From Candidatus Aerophobota bacterium (GTDB lineage Bacteria > Aerophobota > Aerophobia > Aerophobales > B3-G15), in assembly GCA_030615365.1 (NCBI GenBank), contig JAUWZM010000095.1, positions 1-8,517 on the forward strand: 8,517 nt of DNA, given 5' to 3'. The notes beneath the pieces were generated by a model. That model searched no databases, was not told the origin of the DNA, and saw nothing but the letters and a program-made list of their open reading frames with translations. Made by a program: the position numbers and the translations under genes. Positions 1-5,925 of the stretch are shown here, piece by piece (the stretch's first letter is position 1; the number at the start of each line of letters is the position of its first letter).

Positions 1-65
1 AAAGTGTCTGAAAGAAGTTTTTCCTTTTCCTTTGAAAATTCTTCAAATCTACTCAGTAGATCCAT
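1..65 (-). CDS. N-terminal start of an unidentified protein, cut by the window edge
   Basis: An ATG at 65-63 follows a strong Shine-Dalgarno sequence (AAGGAGG, about 6 nt upstream) and opens a frame that stays free of stops to the window edge. It gives 21 complete codons beginning MDLLSRFEEFSKEKEK. The stretch is charged and looks helical, and it is too short for me to assign a family. It lies 82 bp downstream of UroD1 on the same strand, so it could be the next gene of the same transcription unit. A dispersed repeat (87-118) lies between the two genes. The corrinoid protein expected beside UroD-type methyltransferases is one possibility, but nothing in these 21 residues shows it. The strong ribosome-binding site is the main support for the call. 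Confidence 0.65.
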   Translation of the reverse strand, partial: MDLLSRFEEFSKEKEKLLSDT

Positions 66-86
66 GGTGCCCTCCTTATTAATTTA

Positions 87-118
87 TTAGTAATGTCAAA
101 ACTTAACCACAGAGAACG
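87..118 (-). repeat. Dispersed repeat, TGCCAAAACTTAACCACAGAG family, copy 1
   Basis: On the plus strand this reads TTAGTAATGTCAAAACTTAA followed by CCACAGAGAACG. Close copies occur at 7137-7168 and 5999-6026, and a truncated one at 5797-5815. On the minus strand it sits just ahead of the ribosome-binding site of the partial gene, with its near end 21 nt from the ATG. The half motif AACCACAGAG pairs with the CTCTGTGGTT motifs seen elsewhere in the window. No partner half lies nearby here, so this looks like a solitary half-element. Confidence 0.8.
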
Positions 119-147
119 CTAATTCTTAAAGATGAGCTCCCCTTCTC

Positions 148-1284
148 TTATCTCCCTGCTTCACATTTATCTGCTATTACTTCCCGGGCAATTTCAATCC
201 AGGTTTTTACTTTTTCAAACGAAACCGGTCCTAACATATCTGCAACTATCTGTATTTTCGCACCCCTTCCTTCTTCTAAAATACGACTAAGATTAGCCTT
301 CCATTCTGCATTATTAAGAGTTACCATATCTTTGGGAGCTAATCTTACTTGAAAAATAACCTGTGTATCTAATTTTTCTCGTGCAGCCTTGAGATCTGTC
401 CAGGCATTCACATGAAATACTTTCTGACCAGGTAACTCTTTAAGCATATCAATAATGGGGATTAAATCTGTGCAAGCATGAAAATAATGTGTTCCTCCAT
501 AAAACTCAGCAAGCTGCTTTTCGTAGGGAAGAACGAAATCTTCAAACATCTTTGGGGATAATCCTGCAATTTCATCATCGTAATTATCAGAGCAAAAAAC
601 ATCCCAGCCTATTCCATCATAAATATAGTATGTTTCTGCACTTATCTTTTCATTTAAGAACTTACCTCTATCTTTTGCCCACTTGATTTGAGAGGCTTTA
701 GTAAATTCCAGAAGTTGATGAGAAAAATTTGGATCATCAATTATATCTATAAATAGATTTTCATATCCTCTTATATAACAGGCTGTACTCCACGCACCTC
801 GATCCCAACCAGGAAAAGTAACTCTAAGTTTCCCCTCTACAAGTTCTTGCACTCCTCTATACATCCTATGTAAATCTGGCATTAATCCACTGGTGAAAAA
901 ATCAGGATATTTGAGATTTTCCAGGTCCTGGTATCTATTTATAACAGGATCCCCCATGGCAGCATCAAAAACGGGATCAAATATTGGTTTAACGCCAAAT
1001 AACGATGGCTCTAAAGCCATACCGTAATCTACACCTATCTCAGGCTTCATGATTGTATCGTCTGATAATTCTCGATATCGCAAAATCATCCACTTAAGTT
1101 TAGTTTCAAGAGCAGTTTTTGGATCAAAGTAGTACTCTTTTAAATCAACATTGAGATGCTTAAGTAAAAAGGGCCTTATGAGATTTACGTAAATTCGTAC
1201 ATCATTTGGTTCTTTTTTTAGTATAACAAATCGTGGATCTTTACAGATTTCCAGCACTTCCTCGATTAGATTCTGAATAGACAT
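148..1284 (-). CDS. Uroporphyrinogen decarboxylase superfamily protein, possible methyltransferase (UroD1)
   Basis: This 378-residue protein has the layout of the URO-D/MtaA/CmuA TIM-barrel superfamily. Superfamily landmarks are the EPSLFGV segment (about 92-98), the aspartate-rich stretch leading into AGLSPKMFEDFVLPY (about 240-254), and FHAC with H269 and C271, the His-x-Cys zinc pair of MtaA-type methyltransferases. The C-terminal part lacks the Gly-Cys element that supplies the distal cysteine in those enzymes. The N-terminus also lacks the usual H-x-x-P-D/E-R-x-P signature, so this is a divergent member and is unlikely to be the haem-pathway HemE. The ATG at 1284 has GGAG about 11 nt upstream. 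A closer ATG at 1294 is out of frame. The gene starts 16 bp after the stop of UroD2, and the TAA of UroD2 overlaps its AAAGGAG, so co-translation is likely. The substrate is unknown; a methyl-transfer role is inferred from the superfamily. Confidence 0.88.
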   Translation of the reverse strand: MSIQNLIEEVLEICKDPRFVILKKEPNDVRIYVNLIRPFLLKHLNVDLKEYYFDPKTALETKLKWMILRYRELSDDTIMKPEIGVDYGMALEPSLFGVKPIFDPVFDAAMGDPVINRYQDLENLKYPDFFTSGLMPDLHRMYRGVQELVEGKLRVTFPGWDRGAWSTACYIRGYENLFIDIIDDPNFSHQLLEFTKASQIKWAKDRGKFLNEKISAETYYIYDGIGWDVFCSDNYDDEIAGLSPKMFEDFVLPYEKQLAEFYGGTHYFHACTDLIPIIDMLKELPGQKVFHVNAWTDLKAAREKLDTQVIFQVRLAPKDMVTLNNAEWKANLSRILEEGRGAKIQIVADMLGPVSFEKVKTWIEIAREVIADKCEAGR

Positions 1285-1300
1285 TTTTTTTCATTCTCCT

Positions 1301-2380
1301 TTATTCTTTATTAACGGAAACGAAATCGGTATATTTGGTGGAATCAATCACTGCCTGGATATTTTCACGGGACGTTCCAGGAATTAACGCTCCGCTGGGC
1401 GAAAGAATGTACCCACCATTGTAATTATCAGCGATGCTGATGCATCGCTTGCATTCCTTGAATACCTGTTGAGGAGTGCCTTTCGACAGAAGAGTAATTG
1501 GATTTAAATTGCCCATCAAACAAACTTTATCTCCGATTGTCTTTTTTACCTCAGAAATATCAGTTGCAAAATGTAATGCGTCAATCCCCAGGTCTCCTAT
1601 TCGCTTTAAATTATGCGAAATATTCTTCTCGCAAATATGGAACAGCTTGATAGCATAAGAAAATTCATTGAATACTCGGGAAAGATAAGGAAAAACAAAC
1701 TCTTCGAAATGAGGAGATGAAAGACGGGCAGGTGTATGATCAAAAAAATATATCCTTTTCAACCTTCCATTAACCCTCTCTTGAGCTTTTAACCATATAA
1801 TGATAAAATCACTCATTATATTCAATAATTGATGGATTAGACCAGGATGATCGTAAAGGCCTGACAAAAAACTCTCATGACCGATAACTAACGCCGCTGT
1901 TTCTACAGGACCCATTGAAAAAGCACATCCATCTAAATATCCATAATTCTCAATATATTTTTTGTCTAAGTTGTCCCAATAATAACGATATTCCTTTAAT
2001 ACCAGAGGCATCAACCCATCCTTATCTGGATCAGGTGGTTTTAGGTGGATTATATCATGAAGGTCTTTGCTACCTACGGCAGGGTGAAGGGGATTGTCTT
2101 TTTGAATTACCTGGCATCCAAACGCAGAAGGTTCCACGACACCACATCCAAAGTCTGGATATATACCCGGTATGAGTATCATTTCAGGGTATTTATCCTG
2201 AAAGGCACATTGCACCTTTAATTTTAGCTCGGAGTTAAAATAATAATCTTCATACTTAACACCAAAAAGCTCGCAGATGTAAGGCGTGCTAATACAAAGA
2301 ACCACGGGAATTCGCTCAGGTTGTTTGTGATTTATTGCTCGAAGAAAATTATTTAAAACCTCTTTTGACTGAATGGACAT
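1301..2380 (-). CDS. Uroporphyrinogen decarboxylase superfamily protein, MtaA/CmuA-like (UroD2)
   Basis: This 359-residue protein is a more typical superfamily member than its neighbour. The N-terminal AINHKQPERIPV (about 15-26) is the family signature, EPSAFG lies at about 83-88, HFEEFVFPY at about 224-232, and FHIC gives H248 and C250, the His-x-Cys zinc pair. MGNLNP (about 289-294) matches the late barrel strand of the family. The C-terminal element reads ILSPSGALIPGTSRENI (about 325-341), where MtaA-type enzymes normally carry a cysteine, so the distal zinc ligand appears to be replaced. The frame is open to 2458, but I place the start at 2380: an AAAGGAG lies 8 nt upstream, and the extra 26 residues look unlike the family and run into repeat DNA. 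Members of this superfamily include corrinoid and coenzyme M methyltransferases and vanillate-type O-demethylase components. Which of these applies here cannot be read from the sequence. Confidence 0.9.
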   Translation of the reverse strand: MSIQSKEVLNNFLRAINHKQPERIPVVLCISTPYICELFGVKYEDYYFNSELKLKVQCAFQDKYPEMILIPGIYPDFGCGVVEPSAFGCQVIQKDNPLHPAVGSKDLHDIIHLKPPDPDKDGLMPLVLKEYRYYWDNLDKKYIENYGYLDGCAFSMGPVETAALVIGHESFLSGLYDHPGLIHQLLNIMSDFIIIWLKAQERVNGRLKRIYFFDHTPARLSSPHFEEFVFPYLSRVFNEFSYAIKLFHICEKNISHNLKRIGDLGIDALHFATDISEVKKTIGDKVCLMGNLNPITLLSKGTPQQVFKECKRCISIADNYNGGYILSPSGALIPGTSRENIQAVIDSTKYTDFVSVNKE

Positions 2381-2388
2381 TTTATACA

Positions 2389-2395
2389 CTCCTTT
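2389..2395 (-). promoter_or_regulatory. Ribosome-binding site that fixes the UroD2 start
   Basis: AAAGGAG on the minus strand lies 8 nt before the ATG at 2380. It rules out the longer in-frame start at 2458, which would place the first 26 codons across the repeat arm at 2446-2470. Confidence 0.85.
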
Positions 2396-2445
2396 ATAAT
2401 TAATCAGCATCAGATTTACACTGATACTTTTTCTGTTACTATTCA

Positions 2446-2470
2446 GCCACCAAGACACGAAGACACCAAG
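2446..2470 (+). repeat. Left arm of the GCCACCAAGACACGAAG inverted repeat
   Basis: This 25-bp arm is complementary to 2577-2601 at 20 of 25 positions. All five mismatches fall exactly four bases apart (arm positions 6, 10, 14, 18 and 22). That reflects the underlying 4-base periodicity of the motif (CCAC-CAAG-ACAC-GAAG). Similar 'CCACCAAGGCACGAAGACAC' sequences are familiar dispersed repeats of unknown function in bacterial genomes. Confidence 0.75.
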
Positions 2471-2494
2471 TAAACCCCGGTCTTAAAATTTTTA

Positions 2495-2520
2495 GCGTAT
2501 TCTGTGTCTTCAGCGGTTAA
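2495..2520 (-). repeat. Degenerate CTCTGTG...GGTTAA half-element
   Basis: TTCTGTGTCTTCAGCGGTTAA at its core resembles the reverse complement of the TTAACCACAGAGAACG family found at 87-118 and 7137-7168, with several changes. It lies inside the inverted repeat formed by 2446-2470 and 2577-2601, so two repeat families are nested here. Confidence 0.5.
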
Positions 2521-2576
2521 TTTTTTTAGTAATGGATTCTTCTCTTTCCGATGGAGGTTTAAAATTCATATCACCT

Positions 2577-2601
2577 CTTTGTGCCTTGGTGACTTAGTGG
2601 C
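2577..2601 (-). repeat. Right arm of the GCCACCAAGACACGAAG inverted repeat
   Basis: Reads CTTTGTGCCTTGGTGACTTA then GTGGC on the plus strand, complementary to 2446-2470 at 20 of 25 positions. The 106-bp spacer makes a simple transcription terminator unlikely. Confidence 0.75.
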
Positions 2602-2631
2602 CTGAACTGTTACCTTTTTCTTTTATTAATG

Positions 2632-2664
2632 AAGGCAAAGGGCGAAAGGCATAAGGCTCAAGGC
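2632..2664 (+). repeat. Short imperfect AAGGC-type tandem run
   Basis: Five AAGGC/AGGGC/AAGGCT-like units occur in 33 bp (AAGGCAAAGGGCGAAAGGCA and the bases after it). The purine-rich run is on the plus strand, the non-template orientation for these genes. I can assign no function. It resembles low-complexity intergenic filler found alongside the other repeat families here. Confidence 0.5.
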
Positions 2665-2766
2665 TACCAAGTTGAGATATAAACTTCAGAAATTCTAAAA
2701 TAATATCTCTGATCTATTTTTTAAAGCTATCTGTGTGAATCTATGGCTCAATAGTTACCTTATTTT

Positions 2767-3567
2767 TTACCAGACAGTGTGTCCTCCATCCATAATTAAA
2801 TCAAAACCAGTTGTAAAACTGGAAGCATCGGAGGCAAGATAAATAACCCCACCTACCATTTCTTCAGCTTTGGCTTGCCGATGCATAGGAGTGGTTAAGT
2901 TCCTGCAGGCTAATAGCTCTGGGTTTTCCTGGACTGCCTGAGTCATCGGGGTTATGACATAGCCGGGACTAATTGAATTCACATAAATATTATGTTCTAC
3001 CCATTTCATAGCTAAAGCTTTAGTTAAGTGTTTTACTCCTGCCTTAGCCACAGTATACGCAATTACATCAATACTCACACTGCCAGGATTGGGTACATTG
3101 TTTACAATAGTTCCACCTATAGAAGCAGTATTGATAATCTTGCCATACTTTTGAGGAATCATGTAGTTAGCTTCTTCCCAACAACAATAAAATGCAGCAT
3201 TAAGATTAACTGCCATAATTTTGTGCCAATTGTCTAACGCATCATCATCCGTGCTTTTGTATTTTGAGATCCCAATGCCGGCATTGTTAAAAGCAATATC
3301 CAGCCTGCCAAACTCATCTACCACCCGTTTTACCATATTTGCAACTTGCCTGGCATCAGCTACATCACATTGAATAAAAATTGAATTTCTCCCCAAGGTT
3401 CTAATTTCTGCAACTGTTTCCCACCCCATTTCCACTTTTAGGTCAACAATAGCAACATCTGCCCCTGCTTTTGCCATCCCTATAGCGCAGGCTTTTCCAA
3501 TACCCCCGGCTCCTCCTGTAATCAGAGCCTTCTTTCCAGTTAAATCAAAAAGTGACAGATCAGACAT
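2767..3567 (-). CDS. NAD(P)-dependent short-chain dehydrogenase/reductase, polyol or sugar type
   Basis: This 266-residue classical SDR has all landmarks: TGGAGGIG cofactor loop (17-24), D42 at the end of the second strand (favours NAD), CDV with D68, NNAG (94-97), N121, catalytic S149, and Y171-x3-K175. The closing MDGGHTVW resembles the ending common in mannitol, sorbose and gluconate dehydrogenases of the family. It would oxidise a secondary alcohol or reduce a ketone in the cytoplasm. The spacing between S149 and Y171 is 22 residues, longer than the usual 12-13, because of extra residues around 160-169. An AAGGAG six nt upstream supports the ATG at 3567. The gene lies 104 bp after cupin 1 on the same strand and is followed by a 386-bp repeat-filled gap. 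The exact substrate is not readable; a six-carbon polyol or ketose is my best inference. Confidence 0.95.
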   Translation of the reverse strand: MSDLSLFDLTGKKALITGGAGGIGKACAIGMAKAGADVAIVDLKVEMGWETVAEIRTLGRNSIFIQCDVADARQVANMVKRVVDEFGRLDIAFNNAGIGISKYKSTDDDALDNWHKIMAVNLNAAFYCCWEEANYMIPQKYGKIINTASIGGTIVNNVPNPGSVSIDVIAYTVAKAGVKHLTKALAMKWVEHNIYVNSISPGYVITPMTQAVQENPELLACRNLTTPMHRQAKAEEMVGGVIYLASDASSFTTGFDLIMDGGHTVW

Positions 3568-3573
3568 TCTGAG

Positions 3574-3579
3574 CTCCTT
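3574..3579 (-). promoter_or_regulatory. Ribosome-binding site of the SDR gene
   Basis: AAGGAG on the minus strand lies 6 nt before the ATG at 3567. The region 3580-3671 upstream is AT-rich with no repeat element. A weak TTGTTG-18 nt-TACTAT pair could be a promoter, but the match is too poor to call. Confidence 0.75.
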
Positions 3580-3671
3580 AAGGAATTATTTACATAGGAA
3601 TAGCTTGGTTTTTTATAGTATTATTTGTCGTGCTTATACAACAAGAAACTGATTGATTTTACACTTTCCTC

Positions 3672-4055
3672 CTACTTTTTGGGAAAAGAGACTTCTTTGA
3701 AATACCTGTATTTTGTCACATCAGAAGGAGGGGAAAAGAAACAAATTACCTTTAACTCTTTCTTTTCTGTATTTTGAAGCATATGCACTGAACCGGGGGG
3801 GAAAAAGACAGCCATTCCTTCCTTCACTTCATTTACTTCATCATTCACCATAACTCTACCTTTCCCCTTTATGATATAAATTACTTCCTCCCCATGGGGA
3901 TGGGAATGAGCTGGATGTACCGTCTGATTTGCAGGAACTCGAATTATGCATACAGAAAAATTCTCTGTCTTTGACTTTTTTGGAGAAATCAGCCATCTCA
4001 TGTATCTTCCCGGAAATTTTATTTCCTCAGCATCCGATTCATGAATTATTTCCAT
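3672..4055 (-). CDS. Small single-domain cupin (cupin 1)
   Basis: This 127-residue protein is a one-domain cupin. Motif 1 is complete: H50-S-H52-P-H-G-E56-E57 leading to G64. Motif 2 is G80-x5-P86-P-G88-x2-H91-x3-N95. These give a full metal site (H50, H52, E56 or E57, H91). The HSHPHGEE sequence recalls small sugar-active cupins such as KdgF-like proteins and sugar isomerase-type cupins, but many cupins share it, so the reaction is open. The ATG at 4055 has GGGGGA about 9 nt upstream. An ATG five bases further upstream (4060) is out of frame and stops after four codons. The gene stands between repeat copy A and the SDR. Cupin 2 (4346-4729) has the same length but a divergent sequence, so the pair are distant paralogues or independently recruited. 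Confidence 0.9.
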   Translation of the reverse strand: MEIIHESDAEEIKFPGRYMRWLISPKKSKTENFSVCIIRVPANQTVHPAHSHPHGEEVIYIIKGKGRVMVNDEVNEVKEGMAVFFPPGSVHMLQNTEKKELKVICFFSPPSDVTKYRYFKEVSFPKK

Positions 4056-4112
4056 TTCATAGCTTCCCCCTGGATGAAAAATTAAAAGATTTTATCACTT
4101 CTTCAAAATCGC

Positions 4113-4208
4113 AATAGTTTAGCTTTTCTAAAATTCTTGTTTTCTCTGACAATTGTAGCTGCCCAATTCATTGGGCGAATTTAATGCGCCGATAAATCGG
4201 CAAGCTAC
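4113..4208. repeat. 96-bp direct repeat, copy A, with nested palindromes
   Basis: This is identical to 5829-5924 at 93 of 96 positions in the same orientation, without gaps. The three differences cluster in the linker between the two hairpins (4183-4187 region). The left 42 bp is AT-rich and unstructured apart from a TTTAG/CTAAA stem. The right part holds an outer GTAGCT/AGCTAC stem (4155-4160 with 4203-4208) enclosing two hairpins: GCCCAA-TTCA-TTGGGC (4161-4176) and GCCGA-TAAA-TCGGC (4188-4201). Together these could fold as a three-way junction. The copy begins 57 bp upstream of the cupin 1 start. No run of T follows the stems on the minus strand, so a simple terminator is not supported. Confidence 0.95.
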
Positions 4209-4221
4209 ATGAGATTACAGA

Positions 4222-4263
4222 ACCTGTTTTAATCCTAATACCTTGTCAGGTTCGCAATGACAA
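4222..4263. repeat. Less conserved tail of repeat copy A, GTCATTGCGA type
   Basis: The piece AACCTGTTTTAATCCTAATA aligns with AGCCTGTTCTAATCCTAATG beyond copy B. The following CCTTGTCAGG-TTCGCAATGAC corresponds to CTTTGCTCCT-CACAATGGC. On the minus strand these read GTCATTGCGA and GCCATTGTGA, resembling the widespread GTCATTGCGAGGAGCGAAGC-type bacterial repeat. The homology of copies A and B therefore extends at lower identity past the 96-bp core. Confidence 0.65.
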
Positions 4264-4345
4264 ATGAGCAATTTCTCCATTTTTTAGGGAAACTTACCTG
4301 TTACTCAGAATCGCAAGAGCCATCTCTGTAAGAAACTCCTTAACT

Positions 4346-4729
4346 TCACTCCTCACCAAGTTTATGAACGGCTATAAATTGTTCAAGAAGAAAAGGTGGT
4401 GATGCTACAGCCAGAACCTTCAGGGGTTCCTCGCCTCTATTTATGAGCTGATGGACTGCTCCTGAAGGAACAAGAATACAGGTTCCGGTTTTCACCTTGC
4501 ATCTACGGTTTTTTACTTTGACTTCCCCCTTGCCTGATACTACATAAAATATTTCCTCGTTTTTATGAGAGTGTGGATTGCTACTACTCTTTGGATCTAC
4601 AACAGACATTCCCATCCAAAGATTATGTGTTCCCATAATCCATGGTGTTACCAGATGCTTCAAGCACCTGCTGTATGGAGGCTCAGCTCTTTCTCCCTTG
4701 ACGTCCTTTTCGCTAATAATGTACTTCAT
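4346..4729 (-). CDS. Small single-domain cupin (cupin 2)
   Basis: This is a 127-residue one-domain cupin with a complete metal-binding set: H53-S-H55-x3-E59 leading to G66 (motif 1), and G82-x5-P88-S-G90-x2-H93-x3-N97 (motif 2). The N-terminal third (about 1-40, with LVTPWIMGTHNLWMGM) is a strand-rich extension typical of cupins that close their barrel by dimerising. It starts 15 bp after the ADH1 stop with only a weak Shine-Dalgarno (TTGAGAA), so its translation probably depends on coupling to ADH1. That linkage suggests it works on the same substrate or product as ADH1. Possible jobs include sugar isomerisation, epimerisation or ligand sensing; the sequence does not decide. The gene and ADH1 together are bracketed by repeat copies A and B. 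Confidence 0.9.
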   Translation of the reverse strand: MKYIISEKDVKGERAEPPYSRCLKHLVTPWIMGTHNLWMGMSVVDPKSSSNPHSHKNEEIFYVVSGKGEVKVKNRRCKVKTGTCILVPSGAVHQLINRGEEPLKVLAVASPPFLLEQFIAVHKLGEE

Positions 4730-4744
4730 TTCTCAAATTGATAC

Positions 4745-5776
4745 TCAAGGCCTCACGAGAATTTTGACCGCTTTCTTTTGCTTTAATAATTGAAAACCTT
4801 TTTCTATTTCATTGATTATTATCCGATGAGTAATGAATGGATCAAGCGTTACTCTTTTACTGGAAAACAATGAAATTGCTCTTTCCCATGTCTCTGGAGT
4901 ATAGTTAAATGACCCATATAGGATGATTTCACTTCGAACCAAAGGAGTAAAAAAGAACTCTGCTGGTTTTTGAAAAAGACCAACCATGCAAACTTTGCCA
5001 CCTTTTTTAACTGCTTTTGTCCCTTCAATCAGAGCATCTACGGATCCACTCACTTCAAAAACAATGTCTACTCCTATTCCATGAGTAAACTCCCGAACGA
5101 TGTTTGTAAGATTATCTTTATCTGCACTTATTATTGCGTCGGCTCCCAGATTTTTTGCCAGAGTTAGTCTTTCGCTGTCCTCAGACAGACCGGCAATGAA
5201 TACCTGGGAAATACCCATAAGCTTTAGATTTTGCAATACCATAAGACCTATTGGACCAGGACCCATGATTAGAGCACTATCTCCCAGAGGAGACCCAGCA
5301 ATCTCTATGGCATGGAGAGCCACACAGAATGGCTCAGTTAAAGCTGCGGCTTCAAGAGAACAACTTCTGGGTAAAACAAAGATAGAATCCTCTGGAACTG
5401 CAACCAACTTTGCGAAAGAACCTGGACGGGTAAATCCAATTTTGAGAGCTCCTTGCTGACAGAGATTCGATCTACCAGTTCTGCAATAATGACATTTTTT
5501 ACAGTAAATATGTGGACTTGCCGTTACCCGAGCGCCAATATCTACAGATTTAACTTGACTACCAATTTCCACAACTTCACCAGAAAACTCATGACCAAGT
5601 ATTAAGGGAAGCTTCAACCAATCATAACCCTTTGACCACTCATAAATATGGAGATCACTTCCACAAATCCCAGCAAAAGAAACTTTTATCAAAACTTCAT
5701 TGTTTTGAATATGGGGCCTTTCCACATCTAAAACACTTATTCCAAAACCCTGCCTTTCTTTCACTACAGCTTTCAT
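4745..5776 (-). CDS. Zinc-dependent medium-chain dehydrogenase, threonine/sorbitol dehydrogenase type (ADH1)
   Basis: This 343-residue MDR-family enzyme would oxidise a secondary alcohol of a polyol, sugar or amino acid using NAD(P). Catalytic zinc ligands are C38 (GICGSD), H62 and E63 (GHEFSG), with E148 (LTEP) in the usual second-shell or fourth-ligand place. Structural zinc cysteines are C92, C95, C98 and C106. The Rossmann loop is GPGPIG (172-177). After the second strand the sequence reads FIAGLSEDSERL, with no aspartate at the NAD-selecting place, so NADP use is possible. D41 and H43 of CGSDLH fit the proton-relay region. The frame is open to 5809, but AGGGAG five nt before 5776 and the family-like MKAVVKE start favour 5776. 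Closest in style to threonine 3-, L-idonate, sorbitol and galactitol-phosphate dehydrogenases; I cannot choose among them. The downstream cupin is tightly linked. Confidence 0.95.
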   Translation of the reverse strand: MKAVVKERQGFGISVLDVERPHIQNNEVLIKVSFAGICGSDLHIYEWSKGYDWLKLPLILGHEFSGEVVEIGSQVKSVDIGARVTASPHIYCKKCHYCRTGRSNLCQQGALKIGFTRPGSFAKLVAVPEDSIFVLPRSCSLEAAALTEPFCVALHAIEIAGSPLGDSALIMGPGPIGLMVLQNLKLMGISQVFIAGLSEDSERLTLAKNLGADAIISADKDNLTNIVREFTHGIGVDIVFEVSGSVDALIEGTKAVKKGGKVCMVGLFQKPAEFFFTPLVRSEIILYGSFNYTPETWERAISLFSSKRVTLDPFITHRIIINEIEKGFQLLKQKKAVKILVRP

Positions 5777-5781
5777 AGTTA

Positions 5782-5787
5782 CTCCCT
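5782..5787 (-). promoter_or_regulatory. Ribosome-binding site that fixes the ADH1 start
   Basis: AGGGAG on the minus strand lies 5 nt before the ATG at 5776. The alternative start at 5809 would place eleven extra codons over the truncated repeat at 5797-5815. Confidence 0.75.
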
Positions 5788-5796
5788 GTCTATCAT

Positions 5797-5815
5797 TTAG
5801 TAGTGCCAAAACTTA
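5797..5815 (-). repeat. Dispersed repeat, TGCCAAAACTTAACCACAGAG family, truncated copy
   Basis: TTTAGTAGTGCCAAAACTTA matches the first half of the elements at 87-118 and 7137-7168. It then breaks off where the others continue with ACCACAGAG. Its near end lies 20 nt upstream of the ADH1 ATG, the same place as in the other two gene leaders. Repeat copy B begins 14 bp further on, suggesting that one repeat was inserted into or recombined with the other. Confidence 0.7.
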
Positions 5816-5828
5816 CTTCTTCTTTTGT

Positions 5829-5924
5829 AATAGTTTAGCTTTTCTAAAATTCTTGTTTTCTCTGACAATTGTAGCTGCCCAATTCATTGGGCGAATTTAC
5901 TATGCCGATAAATCGGCAAGCTAC
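5829..5924. repeat. 96-bp direct repeat, copy B, with nested palindromes
   Basis: Near-identical to 4113-4208 (93/96). It has the same outer GTAGCT/AGCTAC stem (5871-5876 with 5919-5924) and the same two inner hairpins (5877-5892 and 5904-5917). It lies 53 bp upstream of the ADH1 start. Together with copy A it brackets 4209-5828, which holds exactly ADH1 and cupin 2. Copy B is followed by one further hairpin unit (5926-5947) that copy A lacks. Confidence 0.95.
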
Positions 5925-5925
5925 A

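Larger units (their letters stand above)
2381..2766. other. 386-bp gap made of degenerate short repeats
   Basis: No credible gene lies here on either strand. The gap holds the inverted pair 2446-2470/2577-2601, a CTCTGTG...GCGGTTAA half-element (2495-2520), a run of AAGGC-like units (2632-2664) and a further degenerate piece resembling CTGTGTGAATCTATGG (about 2729-2757). On the minus strand a small hairpin (ATCAG-7 nt-CTGAT) lies 25-45 nt before the UroD2 start. I see no convincing -35/-10 promoter pair and no hairpin followed by a T run. Confidence 0.7.

Noticed and set aside
71..99. TTGACA on the minus strand (99-94) as a -35 promoter box for the partial gene
   Set aside because: At 17-nt spacing the -10 place falls on the AGGAGG ribosome-binding site, and the homologous elements upstream of ADH1 and ADH2 read TTGGCA or lack the box. 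It is better explained as part of the repeat.
148..2380. UroD1 or UroD2 as the haem-biosynthesis enzyme HemE
   Set aside because: There are two divergent adjacent copies with an H-x-C zinc motif and no other tetrapyrrole genes nearby. UroD1 lacks the N-terminal substrate-binding signature.
4058..4060. Alternative ATG for cupin 1 closer to the ribosome-binding site
   Set aside because: It is out of frame with the cupin and reaches a stop after four codons.
4155..4208. Three-stem fold considered as a tRNA or small structured RNA gene
   Set aside because: There is no acceptor stem, T-loop or anticodon pattern, and the element is duplicated elsewhere as a repeat with modular hairpins.
4155..4208. 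Hairpins of copies A and B as intrinsic terminators
   Set aside because: On the minus strand the stems are followed by AATTGTCAGAGAAAACAAG, with no T run, and on the plus strand by ACATGAGATT or ACAGTAGTTG.
5100..5459. Plus-strand open frame of 119 codons opposite ADH1, the longest of several plus-strand frames
   Set aside because: It lies wholly antisense to a dehydrogenase with all family motifs, has no ribosome-binding site of note and no recognisable domain. The other plus-strand frames opposite genes are rejected for the same reasons.
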